Source of the DNA: Conchocele bisecta
Lineage: Eukaryota > Mollusca > Bivalvia > Lucinida > Thyasiridae
Length of the DNA stretch: 64,000 bases
Direction of reading: 5' to 3'
Assembly (NCBI GenBank): GCA_029237695.1
Contig: CM055267.1
Coordinates: 12,613,043-12,677,042 of the forward strand
A program made the translations under genes and the position numbers. Under the pieces are notes generated by a model. The model was given only the letters and a program-made list of their open reading frames with translations. It made no database searches and was not told the origin of the DNA. Below, one piece after another: positions 1 to 11,249 of this stretch. Numbering within the stretch: position 1 is the first letter of the stretch; each line of letters begins with the position of its first letter.

Positions 1-575
1 TCAGGGTTTCTACTGTTTGCCATTCAGTCCATCAAATTGGTACACTATAACAGTACCCATTATCTCTGTAACGGTAAGTCGAATTGACCTGAACATATAC
101 TTCCTTATCATCATCCATACCACACTCATGTGGCCCCCATGCCCAAGGTCAAGGCCAAATTACTTTAAAATGTACGTTGAAAGTTTTTACAGAATTTGCG
201 TTAAAGTCTTCATGTACCTTATATCTCTGCTATTATATTTACAAATGTTCATCATCATCCATATTTTCATTCCCCGCCCCATCCATGCATCCCACATGCC
301 CAAGGTCAAGGCCACATTTGAAATTTGCGTCTTTAAGATTTGCATTAAAGTTTTCGGGTACCCATTATCTCTGCAAAAGTAAGTCGGGTTTACTTCAAAC
401 ATCGTATACTTCCGTATCATTATCCATATTTTCATTCCACACCCATGCAGCCTTCATGTCCAAGGTCAAAGTCAAATTACTTAGAAATTTACGTTAAAGT
501 TTTTTTTTAATATTTGCGTTAAAGTTTTTATTTGTCGGTCCGGGCGGAGATAAATTTTGTTGTGAAATGATAATA
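1..575 (+). repeat. Core-repeat (pearl/Helitron-like) element, left end cut by window
   Basis: Three copies of a ~155-bp unit are recognisable by TATCTCTGC or TATCTCTGTAA at about 62, 225 and 367 and CATCATCCATATTTTCATTCC. The unit recurs near 13.3-13.5 kb and 39.4-39.6 kb. The tail GTCGGTCCGGGCGGAGATAA (534 onward) resembles the tail of the element at 14830 but lacks its CTAG end. The overlapping open frames are products of the repeats. Confidence 0.65.
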
Positions 576-636
576 CTATACCTGGCACATTTTTATTATA
601 CCCCCGGCAACCAAACAAAGTATGTTGAACGGGTAT

Positions 637-735
637 ATAGCTAATAATAATAATAATAAACTTTATTTAATGAGGGTGACTCATTTAGGCAAAGCCTAAT
701 CTCCCATGAGGCCCTCAACACAGAAAAACACATGT
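637..735 (-). mobile_element. LINE-like 3' end
   Basis: Read on the - strand, a short hairpin-forming segment (AGGCTTTGCCT) is followed by AATAAAGTTTATTATTATTA, the usual layout of a non-LTR retrotransposon 3' end with a TAA-type microsatellite tail. No reverse transcriptase coding is present. Confidence 0.5.
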
Positions 736-755
736 ACATGTAGTGACAAATGTAC

Positions 756-955
756 AGGTTACAAGGCAGACAAAACAAACTAGTATAGCTTGATAAGATA
801 AAAAACACAAAAACTTATTCACAATTATTTACAGGTTACAAGGCAGACAAAACAAACTAGTATAGCTTGATAAGATAAAAAACACAAAAACTTATTCACA
901 ATTATTTACAGGTTACAAGGCAGACAAAACAAACTAGTATAGCTTGATAAGATCA
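756..955 (+). repeat. 77-bp tandem repeat, site 1 (about 2.6 copies)
   Basis: AGGTTACAAGGCAGACAAAA starts at 756, 833 and 910, exactly 77 bp apart. The same unit forms the larger array at 2992-4029. Confidence 0.95.
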
Positions 956-1236
956 AAGGACTGAAAGTCCAGAAATTCTGCGCAGTACGTGTGTGTGGAT
1001 AAGCAATATGCTAAAAATTGGTTTGCATTCATTTTGATTGGGTCATAGAAGGGATCCAATCAATCAATCTAGCCTTCTGCTGAGTAGGACATCCTTACCA
1101 TATGGTCGACCTACATGGTTCGGCCCTCTTGTACCATTTTGGCAAATGCAATGCTCGCCGATGAGAAAGCATACTCCTGAGGATAGGAACATAATCCTTG
1201 CATTATCAGAAAATTCTTAATGGGGCATAACAGGAT

Positions 1237-1570
1237 TTAACTCTCAAGTACCAGGGGGCCGAAATGGTTGGTACATGAGGGCCAAAACCATGTAGTGGGC
1301 ATTCCGACAAGATGAATACCGATCGCTAAATTACCCTTCGCTACTCCCTCCTACCTCCCCCTCAAAAATAAGAGAACAAATGTTTATTGCTGGTAACAAA
1401 GGCATATATTCAAATATGGTTTATATAATAGTGTAAATAGTCATTTTAGGTGTTGGAGTATCTATCCTGTTGTAACATGTTGCGCATTATTAGCTCGCAA
1501 GTACCAGGGGGCTGAAATGGTTGGTACATGAGGGCCTAAACCATGTAAGTCAGCATTCCATTAAGGATGA
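1237..1570 (+). repeat. Duplicated ~80-bp segment (1237-1318, 1491-1570)
   Basis: Both copies contain AAGTACCAGGGGGC and ATGGTTGGTACATGAGGGCC followed by AACCATGTA. Their role is unknown; the DNA between them is unassigned. Confidence 0.7.
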
Positions 1571-1700
1571 TGGATTGATTATTGGTGTTTAACGGCCTAT
1601 CAACAGCCAGGGTCATGTAAGGCCGGGCCAACAGGATGGAGTGTCCTGAATTCAACCTGTAAAAAAAGTAAGGGAAATTCCCAAAATCAGAGCTCAATAA
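1565..1700 (-). mobile_element. SINE-like repeat, truncated
   Basis: On the - strand it reads GGCCCGGCCTTACATGACC, then GCTGTTGATAGGCCGTTAAA and CACCAATAATCAATC. This is the 3' end of the family seen more fully at 16330-16725 and 18310-18695. Confidence 0.65.
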
Positions 1701-1741
1701 TTTTTATAAACTATATATTCTGCCCTGAAATTAGAGTGCTG

Positions 1742-1875
1742 TGGATTGATTGATTGATTATTGGTGTTTAACGGCCTATCAACAGCCAGGGTCATGTAAG
1801 GCCGGGCCAACAGGATGGACTATCCTGTATTCAACCTGTATAAAATGAGGGAAATTCCCAAAATCACAGCTAAAT
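1742..1875 (-). mobile_element. SINE-like repeat, truncated
   Basis: Second copy of the same 3' end, with a longer ATTGATTGATTG-type tail at its + strand left edge. It lies about 40 bp from the preceding copy in the same orientation. Confidence 0.65.
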
Positions 1876-2018
1876 GAATTGTTAATTATTTAAATATGTG
1901 ACCATGTTTAACCACAGGTGCCAGACAATTTTATTAATGTACGTATATGTTTATAGTAGTATATGAATAAGGTAGACAGCGAGAATCCATTCACTAAACA
2001 CGACAGAACAAAAAACAA

Positions 2019-2077
2019 CAACACGCAGAGTGATTTCTCTTGGAAGAGTCGTCTAGGGGAAATCACTCTGCGTGTTG
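2019..2077. repeat. 19-bp perfect inverted repeat (hairpin)
   Basis: Arms 2019-2037 and 2059-2077 (CAACACGCAGAGTGATTTC and its complement) surround a 21-base loop. It accounts for opposed open frames on both strands here. Confidence 0.9.
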
Positions 2078-2239
2078 TATATGGGATTCCCCCCTTGCCT
2101 ATTTCCTTTGATTTCACTGAACAGTTTCACTTTTACACTAGTCTGTGTAGTATAATATCTGTGCCACAAATTTCTTGTTACGATATGCACCGCGATTGTA
2201 GTTCCCAATCAAACTCGCGATGTATCCTGTAGATGAACT

Positions 2240-2990
2240 CAGTAGCTGTGTTCTATTTATATCATACTTTCAGTTTCGATTCCATTCCGGCAGGCTACCA
2301 GATAATGTTTTCTTGGTATGAATTAAATAAAATAGCTTCCACCACGCTGATTATTAAAAAAATATTGTGCAATAGAAGATGAGATAACTTATTTATATAA
2401 CAATAAATGTGGATATATTATCACAATTAGAACCGATACAAATCTTACATATTCTTTGTGTTTATGGAATGGGTCGGCATAAAATGGCGGTCGGAAAATA
2501 CTATACGGAGACATGCGTTGTATCATTGCGCGTGAAAAAAAAAAATTCTTCAAATGAATACATGCCATATTTATATATTATATCAGATTAAACATTTTCA
2601 ATAATATAAATGTCGTGCAGAAAAAATAACACACATGTATTACACGACACAATACAAATTATGTTAGCTCATATCAGAACTATTTTTCATGGCGTATATA
2701 GCGACGTATGTGTATCGGTCAGCATAACCCGCGAAAAGATATTATTATGCAACACGACAGTTAATATTTGATAAAATAAGAAAGTTTTTTGAGAAATTAT
2801 ATAACTGTAGCGAAAAAAAATGTAGCTGGCGAAAAATATGAGTGAAACGTTCATAATGCACCGTTCACATTCGCATTCTTTAACATGGCGTAGGTAAAAT
2901 TATGAACGTGCGTTGGCTGCTAAAAAAATCACTACGCGATCCTGCGAGACCTGGAAAATCCATTAAACAAACCTAAATTCAACCCACAGG
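2240..2990. other. AT-rich DNA, nothing recognised
   Basis: No exon-like frame, named repeat or RNA gene was recognised on either strand. Several A and T homopolymers are present. Confidence 0.5.
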
Positions 2991-2991
2991 G

Positions 2992-4029
2992 GCTTGAATA
3001 ATAAAAAACACAAAAACTTATTCACAAGTATTTACAGGTTACAAGGCAGACAAAACAAACTAGTATAGCTTGATAAGATAAAAAACACAAAAACTTATTC
3101 ACAATTATTTACAGGTTACAAGGCAGACAAAACAATAAACTAGTATAGGCTTGATAAGATAAAAAACACAAAAAACTTATTCACAATTATTTACAGGTTT
3201 ACAAGGCAGACAAACAAACTAGTATAGCTTGATAAGATAAAAAACACAAAAACTTATTCACAATTATTTACAGGTTACAAGGCAGACAAAACAAACTAGT
3301 ATAGCTTGATAAGATAAAAAACACAAAAACTTATTCACAATTATTTACAGGTTACAAGGCAGACAAAACAAACTAGTATAGCTTGATAAGATAAAAAACA
3401 CAAAAACTTATTCACAATTATTTACAGGTTACAAGGCAGACAAAACAAACTAGTATAGCTTGATAAGATAAAAAACACAAAAACTTATTCACAATTATTT
3501 ACAGGTTACAAGCAGACACAAACTAGTATAGCTTGATAAGATAAAAAACACAAAAACTTATTCACAATTATTTACAGGTTACAAGGCAGACAAAACAAAC
3601 TAGTATAGCTTGATAAGATAAAAACACACTTATTTCATTAAAACAAATATTACAGTTACAGGCAAGCAAAACAAACTAGTTATAGCTTGATAAGATACAA
3701 AAACTTATTCACAATTATTTAGGTTACAAGGCAGAAAACAAACTAGTATAGCTTGATAAGATAAAAAACACAAAAACTTATTCACAATTATTTACAGGTT
3801 ACAAGGCAGACAAAACAAAATAGTATAGCTTGATAAGATAAAAAACACAAAAACTTATTCACAATTATTTACAGGTTACAAGGCAGACAAAACAAAATAG
3901 TATAGCTTGATAAGATAAAAAACACAAAAACTTATTCACAATTATTTACAGGTTACAAGGCAGACAAAACAAAATAGTATAGCTTGATAAGATAAAAAAC
4001 ACAAAAACTTATTCACAATTATTTACAGG
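2992..4029 (+). repeat. 77-bp tandem array, site 2 (about 13 copies)
   Basis: Units carry AGGTTACAAGGCAGACAAAA, TAGTATAGCTTGATAAGATA and AACTTATTCACAATTATTTA. Most copies are nearly identical, but those at about 3140-3230 and 3600-3740 contain several single-base indels. The array ends abruptly at 4029 within TTTACAGG. Confidence 0.95.
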
Positions 4030-4205
4030 AAACGGGTAATTTAATTGTTGTGGAATTAATTTATTGTTTGAACATTTTTTTTTAACAAATGAAATTCCAT
4101 ACTAAAGGGCCCGAGTGTGACATACTTTGTTTAAATATTTCTTTGTTTGGTTTGGGAGGCATGAAGTTGTTTGAAGTTGTTGATCTTAGTATTGGTAAAT
4201 AAGAA

Positions 4206-4257
4206 AAATCCTCCTAATTTGTTGGCTGTTATTTTCACCGCTAGCATGCACAGAGTT
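4206..4257. mobile_element. Family-B MITE end fragment
   Basis: CCGCTAGCATGCACAGAGTT then AA matches the right terminus of the TTAA-flanked family B at 14935-15177. Confidence 0.6.
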
Positions 4258-4793
4258 AAATACATGAAGCTATCAAGAAGAAAATTTAATGCTGGGGTAT
4301 GTTAGCTGTCAACTGATGAGTGTCGAGTTGATTGTCAAGCTATTTCACATGAAATATCTAGTTGTTAGGCAGCCTTGGTTTCAAAGGCATTATGGACTAA
4401 TAGATTAGGTTGTCAAACTGTCTTGTTAACCTTCTTTGCGATAAAGTTTTTCTGCTCTCGGAAGTTTGTTTGTCTTGCGCGTCAATGTTTGACAACCTTT
4501 GATTGCCAAGTAGTTAGGGTCACTGTTGTGGGGGCTGTTAACAATTGTTGATTTGAATGTTTCACAATTTGGGCGTGCAGTTGATGCATATTTATTATTC
4601 ATGCGGAATTCAATTGTCCTGAACATTTTATCAATCATTTGTTATCTATTTTTCTCATTTATGATGGAAAATGATGCTGTTTAATTGTCACAACTTTACA
4701 ATTTGTGCAGAAGTAATTTATGTCTCTGTGCTGTTACCTGCTGAAACCAACATTTTGGGATAAATATGGGAACCATAATAATAAAAATGTTAG

Positions 4794-6537
4794 GTCCAGC
4801 TATCAGTTCCATCCTTCATGTTCAGCTATCAGTTCCATCCTACATGTCCAGCCATCAGATCCACACTCCATGTCCATATATCAAGTACAGCTATCAGGTC
4901 CAGCTATGAATCCATCTTCCATGTCCAGCTATCAGTTCCACCCTCCGTGTCCATATATCAAGTACAACTATCAGGTCTAGCTATGAATCCATCCTTCATG
5001 TCCAGCTATCAGTTCCACCCTCCGTGTCCAGCCATCAGATCCACCCTCCATGTCCATATATCAAGTACAGCTATCAGGTCCAGCTATGAATCCATCCTTA
5101 ATGTCCAGCTATCAGTTCCACCTTCCGTGTCCATATATCAAGTACAGCTATCAGGTCTAGCTATGAAACCATCCTTCATGTTCAGCTATCAGATCCACCC
5201 TCCATGTCCACATATCGGATCCACCCTCCGTGTCCATATATCAAGTACAGCTATCAGGTCTAGCTATGAATCCATCCTTCATGTTCAGCTATCAGATCCA
5301 CCCTCCATGTCCACATATCGGATCCACCCTATGTGTACATATATCAAGTACAGCTATCAGGTCCAGCTATGAATCCATCTTCCATGTCCAGCTATCAGAT
5401 CCACCCTCCGTGTCCATATATCAAGTACAGCTATCAGGTCTAGCTATGAATCCATCCTTCATGTTCAGCTACCAGATCCACCCTCCGTGTCCAGCCATCA
5501 GATCCACCCTCCATGTCCATATATCAAGTACAGCTATCAGGTCTAGCTATGAATCCATCCTTCATGTTCAGCTATCAGATCCACCATCCATGTCCACCTA
5601 TCAGATCCAACCTATGTGTACATATATCAAGTAGAGCTATCAGGTCCAGCTATGAATCCATCCTCCATGTCCAGCTATCAAATCCACCCTCCATGTCCAT
5701 ATATCAATATATCAAGTACAGCTATGAATCCATCCTCCATGTTAAGCTATCAGATCCACCCTCCATGTCCATATATCAAGTACAGCTGTCAGGTCTAGCT
5801 ATGAATACATCCTTCATGTCCAGCTATCAGATCCACCCTCCATGTCCAGCTATCAGATCCACCCAAAATGTCCATATATCAAGTACAGCTATGAATCCAT
5901 CCTCCATGTTCAGCTATCAGATCCAGCCTCTATGTCCATATATCAAGTACAGCTATCATATCCAGCTATGAATCCATCCTTCATGTCCAGCTATCAGATC
6001 CACCCTCCATTGCCAGCTATCTGATCCACCCTCCATGTCCATATATCAAGTACAGCTATGAATCCATCCTCCATGTTCAGCTATCAGATCCACCCTCCAT
6101 GTCCATATATCAAGTACAGCTATCAGGTCCAGCTATGAATCCATCCTTCATGTCCAGCTATCAGATCCACCCTCCATGTCCAGCTATCAGATCCACCCTC
6201 CATGTCCATATATCAAGTACAGCTATGAATCCATCCTCCATGTTCAGCTATCAGATCCACCCTCCATGTCCATATATCAAGTACAGCTATAATGTCCAGC
6301 TATCAGATCCACCCTCCATGTTCAGCTATCAGATCCACCCTCCATGTCCATATATCAAGTACAGCTATGAATCCATCCTCCATGTCCAGCTATCAGACCC
6401 AGCCTCTACGTCCATATATCAAGTACAGCTATCATATCCAGCTATGAATCCATCCTTCATGTCCAGCTATCAGATCCACCCTCCATGTCCAGCTATCAGT
6501 TCCACCCTCCGTGTCCATATATCAAGTACAGTTATTA
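4794..6537 (+). repeat. VNTR of ~26-bp subunits, ~77-bp higher-order unit, left part
   Basis: Subunits alternate among CCATATATCAAGTACAGCTA, CCAGCTATGAATCCATCC and CCAGCTATCAGATCCACCCT types, giving a mosaic of about 70 subunits. Long open frames in this stretch come from the repeat; their peptides are merely repetitive (SYQIHPPC). It continues at 7715-7935 after a transposon insertion. Confidence 0.95.
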
Positions 6538-7714
6538 GGTCCAGCCACAGGTGGAAGACTTGGACCTATGACACCAAAAAAATGCCTATTAAAAAAATCC
6601 CATTACCCCACCCACTTGGTCTCGTACATTACCATCTTCTGTTTATAGAAAGGTGGGTATGAATATGGCTATTATAGAAAGAGCCCTCTCTTTTCCGATT
6701 CGCACAAACTCAATAAACATCGATTAAATGTATGAAATATGTCTCTGGCAATCGATAAAGGTATTAGGTGTGTGAATATACTCATTTCAAATCGCTGTTT
6801 CAAGTATTTATTGAGTTATTCGCGTTTTGATTACCCCATCCAAAGCGAACGTTGCATGTACGAAAGAATCTCACACAGAATCGGAGGCCGTCCGGCGTGG
6901 ATTATCGGTCATATTTGGCCGATAGCTGATCGCCAGCTCAAACTAATGACGTGCACCATGACCATATACATTATAAACTCCAACCATACAAAGTTCGTCC
7001 AATTGTGATCGTTCACCGATCTAAAAAAACACTTTTTTGTCTAATTTCGTTCATTATCTGGAACCAGGTCAATGCACCATCTTCCATAATACAACCGGAA
7101 GCGTCTATGTAAAGAACATCTCTGATTGGCTAAATCTAAACTGTAATGATGTCATTCAAACCTATTTCGGGATTCCGGAAGACATATATGATAGTACGCG
7201 AATCATGAATGAAAGTAGAAAAAAGGTGTTTTTTAGATCGGTGAACGATCACAATTGGACGAACTTTGTATGGTTGGAGTTGCTAATGTATATGGTCATG
7301 GTGCACCACTTTAGTTTGAGCTGGCGATCAGTTATTGGTCAAATATGACCGATAATCCACGCCGGACGGCCTCCGATTCTGTGTGAGATTCTTTCGTACA
7401 CGCAAATTTCGCTTTGGATGGGGTATACAAAATGCGAATAACTGAATAAATGCTGGAAAGAGCGATTTAAAGTGAATATATTCACACACCTAATACCTTT
7501 ATCGATTTCCAGCGAAATCATACATTTAATCGATGTGTATTGTGTTTGTGCGAGTCGGAAACGAGAGGGCTCTTTCTATAATGGCCACAATGTTATCCAC
7601 CTTTCTTTATAGAAGATGGTAATGTACGAGACCAAGTGGGTGGGGTAATGGGATATTTTTTAATAGGCATTTTTTTGGTGTCATAGGTCCGAGTCTTCCA
7701 CCTGTGGGTCCAGC
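6538..7714. mobile_element. Foldback DNA transposon (1161 bp) with 8-bp target duplication
   Basis: The element spans 6546-7706. Arms 6546-7054 and 7205-7706 are long inverted repeats around a ~150-bp centre, with termini CACAGGTGGAAGACT and its complement. GGTCCAGC lies on both sides (6538-6545 and 7707-7714) and is part of the interrupted VNTR unit, so insertion was precise. An 8-bp duplication fits hAT-type transposition, though the CACAGG terminus is not a textbook hAT end. No transposase is encoded. Confidence 0.85.
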
Positions 7715-7935
7715 TATGAATCCATCCTCCATGTCCAGCTATCAGATCCACCCTCTATGTCCATATATCAAGTACGGTACTGCTATCAGGTCCAGCTATG
7801 AATCCATCCTCCATGTTCAGCTATCCGATCCATCATCCATGTACATAATATCAAATACAACTATCAGGTCCAGCTATGAATCCATCTTTCATGTTCCACT
7901 ATCAGGTTCGTCTGTCAGGTCCATCTATCAGTAGA
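7715..7935 (+). repeat. VNTR, right part
   Basis: The same AGCTATGAATCCATCC and AGCTATCAGATCCACCCT subunits resume directly after the foldback element and decay by about 7935. Confidence 0.9.
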
Positions 7936-8332
7936 CAGGCCATGGCCACAACTACATACAAATGCGACGAATATACCTATGTAAACCTTACCTGGATGTA
8001 TGCAGATTGAAACCACCAAGTGTTTTGTTTTGCCAGGCATCAGATTAAATGTTGATATTAGTGTAATGAATGCACCAGATGTGCACAATTAGATGTTAAT
8101 TGAAAACACCAATTATGGCAATTAGCCATACTCATGTTACTGCATTCCCAGGTGTAAGTTGTTTTTGACTAGTTCCTTCCACTAGTTGTAATTACCACAT
8201 AGGTATATGTTATATTTTTGTCTAACCAGCTTGTGGATATATTCCTCTATATTAAAAACAATAATTTCCAGATGTGTATTCGTCCTTTCTTCTCTCTTGT
8301 CATGAACAAGATGTCAACTTATATATTCTTTG
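7936..8332. other. Unassigned DNA
   Basis: AT-rich sequence without recognisable exons or known repeats. Confidence 0.5.
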
Positions 8333-8702
8333 TTAAAGGTGCATGCGTACTCAGTAGGCACAAAATGTTCTTTATATGAATTAAATAAGTGTACAATTGT
8401 GTCACTATTCCACGAGTTCTAAAAATTAGGAGTGCAAATAATATTTTTTAATTATTTATACTAATTAAATGTGTCACCTGAAAAAAATAATATTTTCAAC
8501 ATATTATAAACTATGATCATTGCACGTCAAAAAATAAATGTAGAGGATAAACAGTAATGTCCATTAACATTTTAAGGAAACGCGGTTATTGCCCCTGATA
8601 TCAGTGTCGTAATTTACGTCTGATATAAAATGTATAATAATGCCAATCAATACGTGGGGTAATGGCACATTTTGTGCCTACTGAGTGGGCATGTACCTTT
8701 AA
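8333..8702. mobile_element. Family-D MITE (TTAA-flanked, 370 bp)
   Basis: TTAA at both ends encloses an inverted terminus AGGTGCATGCGTACTCAGTA on the left and TACTGAGTGGGCATGTACCT on the right. The inside is related, in opposite orientation, to the copy at 22474-22983. The TTAA duplication and AGG start fit piggyBac- or Kolobok-type elements. Confidence 0.8.
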
Positions 8703-9300
8703 AGGTGTTCTGTCAATTTGTAATGGAATGTATACTTTAAAACAATATTTAATACTCTGTATACCAGGTTTAATTTATTTACAATGTAATTTGTTTATGT
8801 TATCTAGACATTTTAAAACTTGTGTCATATATTTGCCCGATAGCTCAATTAAATTTGTTATTCTACCCATAATTGGTCTGTGTGTGGGTCGGGGAAACAT
8901 CCCCACAAACCGTACAATTGTGTACATGTATATCTGACAGTGATTCTATATTTTATGTACATCTGGTGTCCCGGTGTAATTTACTGACAAATCACACAAT
9001 TTATAAGGAACATTTTTTTTTTAGTAAAGAAACTATGTATAATACCAATCCATTAAGAAAACAGTATTTACAATTCTTGTTATGTGTGTTTAGTTATTAT
9101 TTTCTGTTGTTGGCACACGTGTGGTGCACCAAATGGGCATGTCCCGATCATTAATCAGCACAGTTCACAAGCCCGTAATTCTCAAATATTGTCCATTTGT
9201 ACTTTACTATACATTGCATCTGAATTAAAATAGTTTAACATTGACTTTAAACTTATTCTCCAATAAATTTGCCTTTTGTTGTTAAAAATACTGATGTTAA
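8703..9300. other. Unassigned AT-rich DNA
   Basis: Open frames of 90 or so codons exist but are composed of low-complexity hydrophobic sequence with no recognisable domain. Confidence 0.5.
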
Positions 9301-9323
9301 TGTATCTGTCCCGCGAAATTGAA

Positions 9324-10081
9324 TCATTACCGTTACGCTGAACAAAAAATGTAAGATCAGAGTAACCTCCCTTTCCTACTCTCAGCTACTAATGCAATGA
9401 ACACTGTTTATGGGCGCCCGATTTATAAATAAACACGGTGGTAACACAACTTAAGTCATTGCCGAGAACGAGGCCGGTCTATATTCGGAATTTTAAAGTT
9501 ACACATTACATGCATCATTACCGTTCGGGGTTTATACACGTCCATATGTATGTAGGTCGACTGAAACCAAAATAGGTAGATAGACACACTTACAATGTTG
9601 CCTTTGCATATTCTACCTTCATGATGCGTTGTATACAGAGGGGTGAAAAATGGAAGTTTTTAAAGAAAAGTCATTACCGTTACGGTCATTTCTGTTACAA
9701 AATTGTGTAACGGTAATGAAAATCGTGTAACGGCAATGATAAATTACCATACTAACCAGTTTGTTCATGCGTCAATTAGATATAAACCAGGTCCCATCAG
9801 TTGTCGGTCAGTAATGGCACATTTATTCAGACCTACAACATTTATATATCAGGATTTAATTAGTAAAAGCTCTGAAACAACAAAAACAGACACAGCTTCA
9901 AGGAGTGTGGGTTTCTATTGGCAATCACATTAAAAGTAAACACTAACTTGAAGTTATATTGTACATCATATTCAAAGTATAAATATGTTTGTTATATATG
10001 CTGTATTAGTATTTTAAATAAATGGAAAGTCTTTACCGTTACGTTTTGTCATTACCGTTACATAATCATTTCCGTTACGCC
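9324..10081. repeat. Dispersed motif cluster TCATTACCGTTACG, both orientations
   Basis: Exact or near copies occur at about 9324, 9514, 9671, 9686, 9705 (reverse), 9724 (reverse), 10030, 10049 and 10066. They are irregularly spaced, so this is not a simple tandem array. The function is unknown. Confidence 0.75.
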
Positions 10082-10412
10082 CATATTTTTGGAGGCTGTG
10101 CTATTAATTAAATGTAGCTTTATAACGATGTTTGGTACATGTGGTAAAACACGGCATTCTGTTACATGCCAAGCTATTTTGTTTTGCTTAACTTTACTGA
10201 TTCATATTAAATACATGTTGTTGGGTTACCATAAATGAGAAATTCCACGACTTGCTACTAAATTTCTCTGTTTCAAACTAATACAATTAGCTTACCATAT
10301 TCTTGACCCTTTTCTAAATAGATGCCCCTTCTGTTTTATGTTTTACATTTCTGAGACCCCTTGTTCCTTGAAGTGGAAATAAAATATATAAAATGACGAG
10401 AACAATTGGCTA

Positions 10413-11190
10413 TACACTGCAGCTCCATTATAACGCGGTCGCGTATAGCGCGATCTCCATTATAACGCGGGTCTCTCGTGGATCCCAATTTTTTTTTTTT
10501 AAAAATCGTCGGACGTCGTAGTCATCGTGTAATTAGTTGATTCGTGATTTCTGCATGTTTATTCAAACAACGAAGTTCAAAGTCCATGAAAGGATTATTA
10601 TTAGTATGTTAGCAAATCTAATACATGTACCTTTAATCAGGTAATCATGTTTATTTTTAATAGGCATGTTTATTAATCAATTCAATTACACATAATTGTC
10701 GCTAATAAATGGTTGCGTGTTCGATCGCCTTTCTTTTTCTTTACTCCCAGGTGTAATATTTAGCGTTCTATAAATAGAGTGATGTTTCAGCATTATCTGG
10801 GTATGGGATCACGTGGTCTATTGTTTACACTGCAGCCCACGGCAATCTCGCTTAAATCGTAAATTTCATTCATCAATATGACTTGCAGTGTAAACGCGAG
10901 CACTATACAACGTAATAAGCATGATTTTATAAATAACTCCTATGTTTAATACATTAATACATACAAGTTTGTATGTCATAGGCATTATTAATAATTACTT
11001 TAACTTCTGTTCAAATGACATGATTTTATATGGGTCCGTTGCTAATGAAATTCCCGCAATAGTTGGTAACCGAAATGCGAATGATACCAGTAACCCGTGC
11101 AGTACCAGTACCCGTGCATGTCCCGAAATTTTATAACGCGGTCGGATTCGATCGCGGTTTGAAATCACGTTATAATGGAGCTGCAGTGTA
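10413..11190. mobile_element. TA-flanked MITE (774 bp)
   Basis: Termini CACTGCAGCTCCATTATAAC at 10415 and the perfect complement ending at 11188 are flanked by TA. Both ends carry AACGCGGTC-like subterminal sequence. TA duplication with 21-bp inverted termini fits a Tc1/mariner or pogo-type non-autonomous element. No transposase was recognised. Confidence 0.8.
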
Positions 11191-11249
11191 CTATTATAAA
11201 TGTAACAACTGGACTGTCACCCAATGGAATAAACACAGTTTAATGAATT

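Noticed and set aside
4818..6662. Long open frames of up to 187 codons with repetitive SYQIHPPC-type peptides
   Set aside because: They follow the 26/77-bp VNTR, shift frame between copies and have no start context, splice signals or domain. They are repeat by-products.
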